Positions 18,882-27,639 of a DNA stretch of 64,000 nt are shown here, piece after piece. The DNA is from Blastocatellia bacterium (GTDB lineage: Bacteria > Acidobacteriota > Blastocatellia > Pyrinomonadales > Pyrinomonadaceae). The DNA is taken from assembly GCA_003168335.1 (NCBI GenBank), contig PMSM01000007.1, positions 240,912 through 304,911 on the forward strand, read 5' to 3'. The notes beneath the pieces are model-generated. The model saw only the letters and a list, made by a program, of their open reading frames with translations, did no database searches and was not told the origin of the DNA. Made by a program: the position numbers and the translations under genes. Each line of letters opens with the position of its first letter. Within the stretch, counting starts at the first letter, position 1.

Positions 18882-20117
18882 ATGTTTCACAAGACCAAAA
18901 AGGAATTCAGTCTGATTGGTTCTTTCGCCATTCTGCTTTCATTCTCAATTCTTATGTGTTCGGGTGTGGCGAGCGCGCAGGAAGTCGGCGGTGACCTCAG
19001 TGGCGGCGCCGGGATCTTCCGGCCTAAGAATCCCGAAGCTAAGCGCACCGGTAATCCATCCAGGCCCGTGGCCAGGCCTACGCGACCTAATCCTGCGGAG
19101 ATCGAAGAAAAGTTTGAAGACGCGCTCGCTGACGGTAACGATGCGCGTGATGCGCGGAAGTTTACCGCCGCCGAAAGCTCGTATCGGACAGCCCTCAAAC
19201 TAAAGCCCCGCGACACGCGCGCACATTACGGGCTGGGCAATGTATTCACCGATCAGCAACGCTGGGACGATGCCGAACAGATCTATCGCCAGGCAGTCGT
19301 GATCACTCCGAACAATCCGGAAGTACTAATGGCCCTCAGCTTTGTTCTGGTTCAGCCTCGGACCGGCGCCTCGAACGCCACGCGCTTTACTGACGCTGAA
19401 TCTTTCGCCCGCCGGGCCACCCAGTTGCAGCCGAACAGCGCCGTTGCCTTTTTTCGGCTCGGCGCTGCGATGATCGCCCGCGGCATATTTAATGGCGAGA
19501 CTGAGGCGGCGTTTCGCCGTTCGATGGAACTGGATCCCGGTTTAGTAGTGGCGCAGGTACACCTGGCCCGCGTGCTGCGTCACATGAATCGCAACAGCGA
19601 AGCCGACCCGCTCTATACAGCAGCAATCGATCAAGCGAAGGATGCGCCGACCCTTGTGCTCATTGCCGAATCGATGCAATCAGAGACGCGCTGGAATGAT
19701 TCTGATTCGGTCCTGCGACGCGCGTTGCAGTTGGATCCACGAAATCCCGGCGCTTTGTTCCTGATGGGCCGGCTGTTCTCAGTCAATCGGAAATACGCGG
19801 AAGCCGAAACCGTTTTGAAGACCGCGGTTGAAGTGAATCCCAAATTTTTTCCAGCCCGCAATATATTGGGAAGATCATACTTGGGGCTGGAGCGTTATGA
19901 TGACGCTTTCAAGGCTTATGAACAGGCCGTACCACTTGCTTCCGAAGCAGATCGGAAACAGCTCGCCGGTTTGTTTGGCTTTGGAGGGGTTGGCGATGGC
20001 TACATGAATGCGGGCCGTCCGCAGGATGCCCTGCGCGCTTACGAGCGAGCATTGCAGCTCGATCCAAACAATTCTGAATTGCCAAACAAGATCGCCGCGG
20101 CGCGTGCCAAGCTGTAA
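18882..20117 (+). CDS. exported TPR-repeat protein
   Basis: 411 aa with a signal peptide (SFAILLSFSILMCSGVASAQ), then a short Pro/Arg-rich region and about seven to eight tetratricopeptide repeats from residue 85 to the end (for example AHYGLGNVFTDQQRWDDAEQIYRQA). ATG 18882 was chosen: GGAGG lies 8-10 bases upstream and the signal peptide begins there, whereas the frame is open 24 codons further up. The mature N-terminus (QEVGGDLSGGAGIFRPKNPEA) resembles that of the minus-strand TPR protein at 24954-26516. Probably a periplasmic scaffold; partner unknown. Lies between the kinase and the zinc-ribbon gene, same strand. Confidence 0.82.
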   Translation: MFHKTKKEFSLIGSFAILLSFSILMCSGVASAQEVGGDLSGGAGIFRPKNPEAKRTGNPSRPVARPTRPNPAEIEEKFEDALADGNDARDARKFTAAESSYRTALKLKPRDTRAHYGLGNVFTDQQRWDDAEQIYRQAVVITPNNPEVLMALSFVLVQPRTGASNATRFTDAESFARRATQLQPNSAVAFFRLGAAMIARGIFNGETEAAFRRSMELDPGLVVAQVHLARVLRHMNRNSEADPLYTAAIDQAKDAPTLVLIAESMQSETRWNDSDSVLRRALQLDPRNPGALFLMGRLFSVNRKYAEAETVLKTAVEVNPKFFPARNILGRSYLGLERYDDAFKAYEQAVPLASEADRKQLAGLFGFGGVGDGYMNAGRPQDALRAYERALQLDPNNSELPNKIAAARAKL

Positions 20118-20143
20118 GCGTAACTTTAACTGAGAGAACTCAA

Positions 20144-21442
20144 ATGAAACGTTGCCCGAAGTGTAATCGCACTTATACGACCAACACGCAAAAGTTCTGT
20201 ACGCATGATGGCGGAATCCTCGACGCCGTCGACATGGGTCAGGAGACTATTCGCATTGACTCTTCGCAGCTCGATGACGATGCGCCAACGAAAGTGATAT
20301 CACGCGAGTTGGTGTCGGAGACCACCGCTGAGTTCGATCCTTTTAAGACGGTAGTCTCGCGTGCGGAGGGAACGGTCTCAGGAGGACCACCTGATACTCA
20401 GGATCTGCCGTCGACGACCTTGTATCCGCCGGCCGCACAACCGCCGCCGCCCCCGGCAGAATCTGGTCAAGTTGCGCCGGCTTCGCCGCCGGCTGCCGCG
20501 CCACCTCCGCCGCCACCTGCGGCAGCGCCGCCGCCCCTGCCGCCGCCGCTGCCGACTCAACGATTAGTGGGCTCGGCGCCGCCACCGGCATTCGCCCAGG
20601 CTCCAGCGCAGCCAACGGCCCCCTCGCCAGTCAAAAAGAGATCCAAGCTACCGCTGGTGCTGGGAATACTCGTGGTGCTTTTGGTGCTGGGCGCCGGTCT
20701 CGGCGTCGCGGCTTACTTGTTTGGGCCTAAGATTATTTCTGCGCTCCAGTCCCGGCGTTCCACTCCAGAGCCGTCGCCTTTACCGACCAAAGAGCCGACT
20801 CCGAACATTGAAACCACGCCCGACGATGTCGGTAAGACCAATAAAGATGTGGTGCCCGAGCCGCCGCCTTATTCGCCGCCGGCCGATGCCGTCGAATTTG
20901 TGAATTCGAGCAGGAATCTCGACGGCCAACTCGCCGAGCACTACGTCGATTTTTCATTTTACTATCCCAATAGATGGCAGAAGGACCCGGCCGCCGGCAC
21001 GCCGGGCGCGCGCAACTTTGCACAGGTGGAACGTCGTCTGCCACCGGACTTTACCCAGGAGAATTTTGCGGTGGCCTGGAATTCGTCCGCGGCCCCTGTG
21101 GCTGAGAATCGCGCTCTATTCCACACCCTGGCCGAGAATCTTGGTGCGCAGTTTCAGAAGAAATTTCCGGGATACCGGAAAGTTTCGGAAGGTGAGACAA
21201 AGCTGGGTGTCTACGATGGCTACGAGTTTCGTTTCGAGAGCATGTCGCCAAACACCGCCAAAGGTGATCTTAAGGTTTGGGGACGCGTGATCTTCCTGGC
21301 ACCTGTTGACGGCGGCAAGAACGGTGTTACCCTGCTGATGCTGGCCACATCGCTCGCTCCTGAACTGAAGAGTGTCGATGACGTCGGCATCAAGGGCGAA
21401 TTGCCGATGATGCTGACATCATTCCGTTTCGGTAAGAAATAG
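20144..21442 (+). CDS. zinc-ribbon, Pro-rich single-pass membrane protein
   Basis: 432 aa. The N-terminus MKRCPKCNRTY..FCTHDGG is a zinc-ribbon-like motif of the same style as in the upstream kinase. Then an acidic/Thr-rich segment, a Pro/Ala-rich stretch (about 85-150), one membrane helix (LPLVLGILVVLLVLGAGLGVAAYL, about 167-190) and an outer C-terminal domain (DFSFYYPNRWQKDP, YDGYEFRFES) reminiscent of PsbP-like folds. Starts 26 bases after the TPR gene, so co-transcribed. The cytoplasmic part carries TTLYPP/TVVSRAEG-type Thr sites that could be kinase targets (inference). No specific function recognised. Confidence 0.7.
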   Translation: MKRCPKCNRTYTTNTQKFCTHDGGILDAVDMGQETIRIDSSQLDDDAPTKVISRELVSETTAEFDPFKTVVSRAEGTVSGGPPDTQDLPSTTLYPPAAQPPPPPAESGQVAPASPPAAAPPPPPPAAAPPPLPPPLPTQRLVGSAPPPAFAQAPAQPTAPSPVKKRSKLPLVLGILVVLLVLGAGLGVAAYLFGPKIISALQSRRSTPEPSPLPTKEPTPNIETTPDDVGKTNKDVVPEPPPYSPPADAVEFVNSSRNLDGQLAEHYVDFSFYYPNRWQKDPAAGTPGARNFAQVERRLPPDFTQENFAVAWNSSAAPVAENRALFHTLAENLGAQFQKKFPGYRKVSEGETKLGVYDGYEFRFESMSPNTAKGDLKVWGRVIFLAPVDGGKNGVTLLMLATSLAPELKSVDDVGIKGELPMMLTSFRFGKK

Positions 21443-21449
21443 CAGTACA

Positions 21450-21534
21450 GTTTGGAGTGCGGCGACTGGTCGCAGCTTTTTCGGCCGCCACTTTTGTCGG
21501 ACGAAAGCGGTGACAAGGGCACCGCACTCTAAAA
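21450..21534. repeat. inverted repeat between signalling genes
   Basis: GTTTGGAGTGCGG (21450) pairs with CCGCACTCTAAAA (to 21534), with smaller GC-rich inverted segments inside (GGCGAC..GTCGCAGC, TTTTTCGGCCGCC). It separates the zinc-ribbon gene from the FHA transporter gene. Confidence 0.55.
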
Positions 21535-21560
21535 CAGAGCGCCACGTTTCACGCACAACC

Positions 21561-24500
21561 ATGAAGATTGTTCTGGCAGAAGATCGCGGTGGTCAATTGC
21601 ACGGCGAACACACGTTCACCAGCGACGTCGTTCTGGTCGGGCGCGACCCGGCCTTGTGTCATTACTTCTTTTCTCAGGAACAGTGGCCGATGGTGTCGCG
21701 CAAGCACGCTGAGTTTCGACTCAGCGAGGGACGCTATCAGGTGACCGATGCCAACTCTCGCTTCGGGACATTTGTGAACGGTCAGAAAATCAGTGGGCCC
21801 GTGGAAGTCCGAGTCGGCTCTCACGTTCAGCTGGGCACCGGTGGCCCAATTCTGCGCGTGGTCAGTATTGAACAGTCTCCCGTCTCGCAGGCTGAACCAA
21901 AAGGATCCGAGCTCCACCGCATGGAGACGTTTCGCGAGTCGAGCGGTAGCGTCCGCGAAGTTGCGCCGCCGTCTCCGCCGCCGGCTGTCCCGATCGCGAG
22001 CGCGCCAAAGGCGCCACCTGCTCCACCGCCTGCGCCACGACCTGCGCCGGTCAGTGCTGAACCAGCGCACCTGGATCTGATCGATCCGGACACGAAGAAG
22101 GCCCAACGCATTGAGCTGAACCGGGAAGTCACGCGGCTGGGTCGCGACCCCGAAGGCGAAGTTGTGATTGACGCCGCCGCCGCCGTGGTCTCTCGCCGTC
22201 ACGCCGAGATCAAAAAAACCGGCGAACAGTTTTTCATCAGCGATCTGAAAAGCTTTAACGGGACGTTGGTGGACGGGAAGCGAATCACTGAAACCGTCCA
22301 ACTGTTCGACGGAGACGAGATTCAACTCGGCGCGGGCGGACCGCTCTTGCGCCTGATCGATCCTGCGCATCCAGCGTCGGGGCAAAGGCCAACGGGTGCG
22401 CCGACTCCGAGCCAGCAGGCAATTCCGTCGGCGTTTGGCCAGATCGCAGCCATGGCCCAGCGCGGGACCATCGTCTCCACGGGCACCGGCTCGCTGCCGC
22501 CGACGACTCAGCCGGGATCGCAGCCGCAACTGCTCGCGCGGCTTTCGTTCGACACTCGCCCACAGCTCTCAGTAGGTCGCGCGCCCGACAATGATCTCCG
22601 GCTCGATGGATTACAGATTTCGAATCATCACGCCCGCTTTTCGCGGACGAACGGCAGCGTGACCGTCGAAGATGCAGGATCGACGAATGGTGTGTACGTC
22701 AACGGCGAGCGCATCGGCGGCCGCCGCGGCGTGCAGCTCTCTGACGTAATTCAAATCGGCCCGTTTGTGTTGCAGGCCGATGCGCAACAGGGCGTCGCCG
22801 TCTACGACACGCGATCGAAGACGCGGATCGATTGCATTAATATCGCCAAGGTCGTCACCAATCGATCAGGCGGCGGCACGATCAAGCTACTCGACGACGT
22901 GGGCCTCACGATTCAGCCGAACGAGTTTGTCGGCTTGCTCGGTCCGTCCGGCGCCGGCAAGTCGACGCTGATGGATTCGATGAACGGGATGCGCCCGGCG
23001 ACCAGCGGTTACGTGCTCATCAACAATCTGGATCTGTACCGGCATCTCGACTCGCTCAAACAATCGATCGGCTACGTACCGCAGGAAGACATTATTCACC
23101 GCGAGCTGACCGTGTATCGCACGCTCTATTATGTCGCGCGGCTGCGCCTTTCGCGCGATGTGTCCACGCGGGAGATCGATCAGATTGTGAATGAAGTGAT
23201 GGACGTCACGGGGCTCTCCGAACGGCGTGATGTTCCGGTCGGCCAGTTGTCCGGCGGACAGCGCAAACGCGTTTCGATTGCCGTTGAGCTGATCACCAAA
23301 CCTTCCGTGATCTTTCTTGACGAACCCACCTCGGGCCTCGATCCGGCGACCGAAGAAAAGATCATGAAGCTCTTCCGCCAGATTGCCGAAAGCGGCCGCA
23401 CCGTCGTCCTGACGACGCATGCGATGGAGAACGTAAAACTGTTCGACAAGATTGTCGTGCTCATGCGCGGCAAGCTGGTCTTTTACGGCGCGCCCCAGGA
23501 AGCCCTGGCGCACGTCAAGGCCGCGAGCTTCAAAGATCTCTATGACAAACTTGAAGGGCCCATCGATCAGCAGACAGCCGCGCTGCCTCCGCTTCCGCCC
23601 ACTGCCACCAAATCACAGAAGCAGGCCCGGAAACTACAACGCGAACAAATCGCCGAACAGGTAGCTGAAGATTGGAAGCACAAGTTTCAAAGCACCGAAG
23701 CGTACCGGCGTAATGTAGTTGAGCCGCTTAGCCTGCTGCCGCGCGATGGCCGGGCCGCGGCGCCGGCCAAGCGCCGTTCATCGCCGGTCGACGCAGTGCG
23801 CCAGTGGGGCACGCTCACGCGTCGATACCTGGAAGTCCTGAGCCGCGACAAATTCAATTTGCTGATTCTCTTTGGCCAGGCGCCCATCATTGCGTTCCTG
23901 ACCTATCTGGTCGTGGGCGCGAACAGTCCGCGTGACTTTCCCTACTTCATGCTGGCGTTGGTTTCGATCTGGTTCGGCACGTCGGTGGCTTCGCGCGAGA
24001 TCATACGCGAGCGCGCCGTCTATACGCGCGAGCGGATGGTGAACTTGCGGCTGTTACCTTATGTGGGATCGAAGCTCTTTGTGTTGGCCTTGATCGTTTC
24101 GTTCCAGTGCGTGCTGTTGTTCGGCTCGCTAAAATTCCTGCATTACGCCGGTCTCATGAACCTGCCGGGCTGGGCGATACCGCAGCTGATCATAATCCTG
24201 CTCACGGCCATGGTCGGTCTCGCGTTGGGCTTGCTCATTTCCGCCATCGTAAAGACGTCAGAGATGGCCACCAGTCTGGTGCCGCTTATCCTGATTCCGC
24301 AGATTCTGTTTTCAGGTTTGGTGGGCGTGCCGGTGAATACGGCGCGCGTGATCGGCACCCTGATGCCGGCGACCTGGGCCTTTGATGGCCTGAAGCGCTG
24401 GTCCTGGCTCGACACTCTGGATGAAGAAGGTTCGTTTCCAGACGGCGACAACAAAGGGCGTGGTCTTTACAAACACTACGAAGACATAAACGACGAGCAC

Positions 24501-24815
24501 ATTGCCGGCGCCCGCGATGATGTGGCGAACTACAAGAAGGATGCCGAAGCTGATTCGAAGGAGTACGAGCGGAAGATGAAGGATTATGTGAGGGACCTGC
24601 AAAGCGGCCAACAAGCCACTCAGCCCGTCGCGCCCAGGCTCAAACCCCCTCCTGAAGTCCACGGTGCTGAAAAGATACCCGAGGACTTGAGCACCTACGT
24701 CAACTTCCTGCATCCCTGGGGCAACATTTTCCTGGATCCATTGGTGCTGATCTTGATGTTCTTTTCCCTGGTGATCGCCGCGATCGTTACGCTGCGGGCT
24801 CAAGATATTCTGTGA
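21561..24815 (+). CDS. triple-FHA ABC transporter (ATPase fused to ABC-2 permease)
   Basis: 1084 aa from ATG 21561, which begins the first FHA strand; the frame is open 17 codons upstream. Three FHA domains: about 5-105 (VGRDP, SRKHAEF, NSRFGTFVNG), 175-270 (LGRDPEGE, SRRHAEI, SFNGTLVDG) and 330-410 (VGRAPDND, SNHHARF, STNGVYVNG). All three keep the R..S.H..N pattern that binds phospho-Thr. Then an ABCG-type ATPase: Walker A GPSGAGKST near 461, signature LSGGQRKRVS near 563, Walker B VIFLDEPTSG near 583. Then a permease with about six membrane helices from 764 on, with a Lys/Glu-rich soluble loop before the last. Comparable to mycobacterial Rv1747, an FHA-ABC exporter phosphorylated by a neighbouring kinase. 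Substrate unknown. Confidence 0.93.
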   Translation: MKIVLAEDRGGQLHGEHTFTSDVVLVGRDPALCHYFFSQEQWPMVSRKHAEFRLSEGRYQVTDANSRFGTFVNGQKISGPVEVRVGSHVQLGTGGPILRVVSIEQSPVSQAEPKGSELHRMETFRESSGSVREVAPPSPPPAVPIASAPKAPPAPPPAPRPAPVSAEPAHLDLIDPDTKKAQRIELNREVTRLGRDPEGEVVIDAAAAVVSRRHAEIKKTGEQFFISDLKSFNGTLVDGKRITETVQLFDGDEIQLGAGGPLLRLIDPAHPASGQRPTGAPTPSQQAIPSAFGQIAAMAQRGTIVSTGTGSLPPTTQPGSQPQLLARLSFDTRPQLSVGRAPDNDLRLDGLQISNHHARFSRTNGSVTVEDAGSTNGVYVNGERIGGRRGVQLSDVIQIGPFVLQADAQQGVAVYDTRSKTRIDCINIAKVVTNRSGGGTIKLLDDVGLTIQPNEFVGLLGPSGAGKSTLMDSMNGMRPATSGYVLINNLDLYRHLDSLKQSIGYVPQEDIIHRELTVYRTLYYVARLRLSRDVSTREIDQIVNEVMDVTGLSERRDVPVGQLSGGQRKRVSIAVELITKPSVIFLDEPTSGLDPATEEKIMKLFRQIAESGRTVVLTTHAMENVKLFDKIVVLMRGKLVFYGAPQEALAHVKAASFKDLYDKLEGPIDQQTAALPPLPPTATKSQKQARKLQREQIAEQVAEDWKHKFQSTEAYRRNVVEPLSLLPRDGRAAAPAKRRSSPVDAVRQWGTLTRRYLEVLSRDKFNLLILFGQAPIIAFLTYLVVGANSPRDFPYFMLALVSIWFGTSVASREIIRERAVYTRERMVNLRLLPYVGSKLFVLALIVSFQCVLLFGSLKFLHYAGLMNLPGWAIPQLIIILLTAMVGLALGLLISAIVKTSEMATSLVPLILIPQILFSGLVGVPVNTARVIGTLMPATWAFDGLKRWSWLDTLDEEGSFPDGDNKGRGLYKHYEDINDEHIAGARDDVANYKKDAEADSKEYERKMKDYVRDLQSGQQATQPVAPRLKPPPEVHGAEKIPEDLSTYVNFLHPWGNIFLDPLVLILMFFSLVIAAIVTLRAQDIL

Positions 24816-24882
24816 GGACGCTCGAAGTAGCGAGGATAATTGGTTATCGCGAGTTAACAGTTGGGTCGCCTCCCCAACGCCT

Positions 24883-24934
24883 TCCCACATTCATTGCATT
24901 GCTCTAACTCTCCGGCCGTAAGCGGCTTGCCGCT
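24883..24934. repeat. TCCCAAATTCATTACATT-type repeat with palindrome
   Basis: TCCCACATTCATTGCATT (24883-24900), then a spacer and AGCGGCTTGCCGCT (24921-24934). The same arrangement, with the head as TCCCAAATTCATTACATT, lies at 26739-26793. It fills the short gap between the convergent transporter and TPR genes and may act as a bidirectional stop. Confidence 0.5.
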
Positions 24935-24953
24935 CACGTCGCGTGCGCGCACC

Positions 24954-26516
24954 CTATGGCTGATTCGCCGGAGGCGGCTTCTTGTAGATCGCCTGATAGA
25001 GCAGGTTCGCGTTGTTGAGATTCAGGGGCCGGAGAATCTGGTACTCTTCGGTGGCTTTCTTCTTGTCACCGGACATCAGATACGCGACCCCCAGATTGTA
25101 ATGCGCTCCTTGATAATCCGGCTTGAATCTGACTGCCTCTGTGAGCGCCACAATGGCCTGTTTCCACTTTCCAAGATTCATGTAGGCGACACCCAGATTA
25201 TTCTGGGCTGCGGGCCAGTCCGGCTTCAATTGAATTGTCCGCTCAAGGGAAGCCAGCGCCGCTTCCTTCTGCTGTAGTCTGCTGTAAGTAATGCCAATGT
25301 TGAAATGGCCTTCCGGCAAGTCGGGCTTGAGCTGGATCGCTTTTTTTAGTGGATCAATTGCCGCCGTGAAGTTGCCGACATTGTTATAGGCCCAACCCAG
25401 ATTGCTGTACGCTTCGGCATAATCCGCCTTCAGTTCAATGGCGCGCTTGAAAGCCACGATCGCTTCAGGCCAGCGCTTGGTTTTGCCCAGGGCATAACCC
25501 ATGTTGTTATTCGCTTCGGCGTCATTGGGCTTGAGGCGAATCACCTGTTTGTAAGCCTCAGCGGCTTCCGGATACTTGCCCAGCTTGTCATAAGTCCAGG
25601 ACAGATCGCTGTAAGCGTCAATCGAGTCCGGCTTAAGGCGAACGGCCTCCTTGTAAGCCTCGACGGCCTCGGCAAATTTATCGAGCCGGCGATACGCGTC
25701 GCCCAGATTGTTGTGCGCGTCGGCATAATCAGGTTTGAGGCTGACGGCCTCTTTGTAGGCGGCTACCGCTTCGTCATACTTATTGGCGTTGTAAGCTGCT
25801 ACGCCTTGATCGTAGTAGGCCAGGCTAAGCGAATTACGCGCGTCGTCGTCTTTGGGGTCGAGACTGAGCGCGTGTTTCAAAGCTTCCAGGGCTTCCGCTG
25901 ATCGATCGAGTTTGAGATACGCGTTTCCGAGCGCATGGTAAGGAACTGCCCAGTCGGACTTTTGGAGAATGGCCTGCTTCTCGGCGGCGACGGCGTCGTC
26001 GTACCGGCCTAGGTTGAAATAGGCTTCGCCGAGGTTGAGGTATGCCTCGGGATAATTTGCCTGCATCCGGATTGCCTGTTGGTAGGCGTCGACGGCTTTC
26101 TGATACTGACCGGCGTCGAAAAAGTCGTCACCCTGTTTGTTGTACGCGGCGGCGTCCGGGACGCGCTTCGCCGGATCTCCCAAAGGCTTTGAAGAATCTT
26201 CCGTGCGATGTTTTGTGTCTCCGGAATTGTCCGTTTCTGGTTTATCGCCGGCGGTGGTTTGTCTTTGGGGGCGGGTTGGATGCGCCGCCCGGGCGACGGT
26301 TTTCTTTTCCAGGCGCTTGGGTGCATGAGCGCGATTCTGCGGACTACTAAAGATGCCTTTGCCCAGCTTCGCCTCGACGTCGGCGCTCGCCAGCAACACA
26401 CCGGCGCCGCCGCTAATGTCTTGCGCGAATGAAGCGCCGGCGTGGATAAAGCCAGACAGGGCCAGCACCAGGGTGGAAACGACAACACGCGAATAAAGCG
26501 AAGGCTGGGTGATCAT
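24954..26516 (-). CDS. exported TPR-repeat protein, about 11 repeats
   Basis: 520 aa. Signal peptide (VVVSTLVLALSGFIHAGASFAQ), a Lys/Arg/Thr-rich linker to about residue 120, then consecutive 34-residue TPRs to about 505, with very regular A-(Y/L)-x-N-L-G-x-A-Y-x-x-L units (AYLNLGEAYFNLGRYDDAVAA, AYSNLGWAYNNVGNFTAAIDP). Short tail AIYKKPPPANQP. Its mature start (QDISGGAGVLLASADVEAKLG) matches the style of the plus-strand TPR protein at 18882. Convergent with the FHA transporter and transcribed alone. Likely a periplasmic interaction scaffold; no enzyme domain is visible. Confidence 0.85.
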   Translation of the reverse strand: MITQPSLYSRVVVSTLVLALSGFIHAGASFAQDISGGAGVLLASADVEAKLGKGIFSSPQNRAHAPKRLEKKTVARAAHPTRPQRQTTAGDKPETDNSGDTKHRTEDSSKPLGDPAKRVPDAAAYNKQGDDFFDAGQYQKAVDAYQQAIRMQANYPEAYLNLGEAYFNLGRYDDAVAAEKQAILQKSDWAVPYHALGNAYLKLDRSAEALEALKHALSLDPKDDDARNSLSLAYYDQGVAAYNANKYDEAVAAYKEAVSLKPDYADAHNNLGDAYRRLDKFAEAVEAYKEAVRLKPDSIDAYSDLSWTYDKLGKYPEAAEAYKQVIRLKPNDAEANNNMGYALGKTKRWPEAIVAFKRAIELKADYAEAYSNLGWAYNNVGNFTAAIDPLKKAIQLKPDLPEGHFNIGITYSRLQQKEAALASLERTIQLKPDWPAAQNNLGVAYMNLGKWKQAIVALTEAVRFKPDYQGAHYNLGVAYLMSGDKKKATEEYQILRPLNLNNANLLYQAIYKKPPPANQP

Positions 26517-26738
26517 TTTTCTACTCCGAAGTTCAGACAGTTACCGACCAGGCACTTTTGTCGGCCGTTGATTTGCTTTCGGACAAAGTCTACTGTGAGC
26601 GGTGCCGGGCGACAAGTACCAGGTCACGTGCCTTAGATGCCGAAGTCGGGACGGAAGCCGGTGCGGCTGAGCCAAATTATTCAGCGAGACTGTCTGATCA
26701 ATAGGGCCCAACCGCTGAAATTCAGACTACCCTCGCGC

Positions 26739-26878
26739 TCCCAAATTCATTACATTTCTTCCAAGTGTCCGCCCGTAAGCGGCTTGCCGCTCTCCAGTGC
26801 GGTAAGGCTTGCCTTACCGGGGAGACCTCATTAGTCTCTCGGCCTGGCTACGCCTTCCGATCCCAAATTCATTACATT
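26739..26878. repeat. 18-base direct repeats plus palindromes
   Basis: TCCCAAATTCATTACATT occurs twice exactly (26739-26756 and 26861-26878); a near-copy is at 24883. Between them are AGCGGCTTGCCGCT and GGTAAGGCTTGCCTTACC hairpins. Together with the RAYT element further right this occupies most of the 521-bp gap 26517-27037; 26517-26738 shows only short GC palindromes and probably the upstream region of the minus-strand TPR gene. Confidence 0.6.
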
Positions 26879-26934
26879 GTGTCCATTTCTCCGAACGTTT
26901 ACCTTACCGCTCTTTATGTGGCGAGTGGCCCGAG

Positions 26935-27020
26935 GGCCCGAAGGGCCGATATGAAATAGCCACGACCGTAAGGTCGTGGATCAGGGCCATCCAATCACAC
27001 CCAAGGCCCGAAGGGCCGAC
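26935..27020 (+). repeat. RAYT-associated REP element, left copy
   Basis: Structure: GGCCCGAAGGGCC, spacer GATATGAAATAG, CCACGACCGTAAGGTCGTGG, a spacer of about 25 bases, GGCCCGAAGGGCC. The inverted copy at 27499-27579 has the same order in reverse. It ends 17 bases before the transposase start codon. Confidence 0.85.
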
Positions 27021-27037
27021 ACGAAAGGAATCCAAAT

Positions 27038-27490
27038 ATGGCCGGTAAGCACCTGAGCCTGCTGGTGCATTTCATCTGGAGCACCGCAGGACGGGAACCA
27101 TGGATCGGGACCGATTGGCAGGACGATCTTTACGGTTACATTGGCGGGATAATGAACAACAAGAACGCCAGATTGATTTGCGCTGGTGGAATGTCCGACC
27201 ACATTCATCTGTATGCATCTTTACCGTCAACGATCACGATCGCTGATTTCGTCAGCGTGGTAAAATCCAACTCATCGCGATGGATTCATCAATCTTCCCT
27301 TAAGCGTTGGGCATTTGCGTGGCAGGAAGGGTACGGTGCGTTCAGCGTCAGCAAGTCGGAAGAACAGAAAGTGGTTAGGTACATTCGAGATCAGGAGCGC
27401 CATCATGGCAAACACAGTTTCAAGGATGAGTTTCTCGAGTTTCTTGATAAGTACGAGATTGAATATGACGAACGATATTTGTGGGACTGA
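27038..27490 (+). CDS. REP-associated tyrosine transposase (RAYT, IS200-like)
   Basis: 150 aa Y1 transposase of the TnpA-REP family. Seen: HLSLLVHFIWSTAGREPW at the N-terminus, the HUH motif in GGMSDHIHLYASL, a KSNSSRW segment, the catalytic Tyr in WQEGYGAFSVS, and the C-terminal VVRYIRDQERHHGKHSFKDEF. Length is normal for the family, and all catalytic residues are present, so it may be active. Both flanks carry inverted copies of the same palindromic element. These proteins cut and join REP DNA as single strands. No accessory tnpB is present. Comes from an accessory insertion between the TPR gene and a secreted-protein gene. Confidence 0.92.
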   Translation: MAGKHLSLLVHFIWSTAGREPWIGTDWQDDLYGYIGGIMNNKNARLICAGGMSDHIHLYASLPSTITIADFVSVVKSNSSRWIHQSSLKRWAFAWQEGYGAFSVSKSEEQKVVRYIRDQERHHGKHSFKDEFLEFLDKYEIEYDERYLWD

Positions 27491-27498
27491 TCAGTGTC

Positions 27499-27579
27499 GG
27501 CCCTTCGGGCCTCGATGACATGAGACACCTTGATCCACGACCTTACGGTCGTGGCTATTTCATGACGGCCCTTCGGGCC
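27499..27579 (-). repeat. RAYT-associated REP element, right copy
   Basis: Inverted copy of the left element: GGCCCTTCGGGCC, spacer, CCACGACCTTACGGTCGTGG (27535-27554), CTATTTCATGAC, GGCCCTTCGGGCC. It begins 9 bases after the transposase stop. A degenerate solo copy in the left-hand orientation is at 36165-36250. Confidence 0.85.
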
Positions 27580-27639
27580 TTCACAATCTCTCGGCGAAGT
27601 AGCAACTCAACACCCGAAGTAGGACGTCTTAGGTTTACG

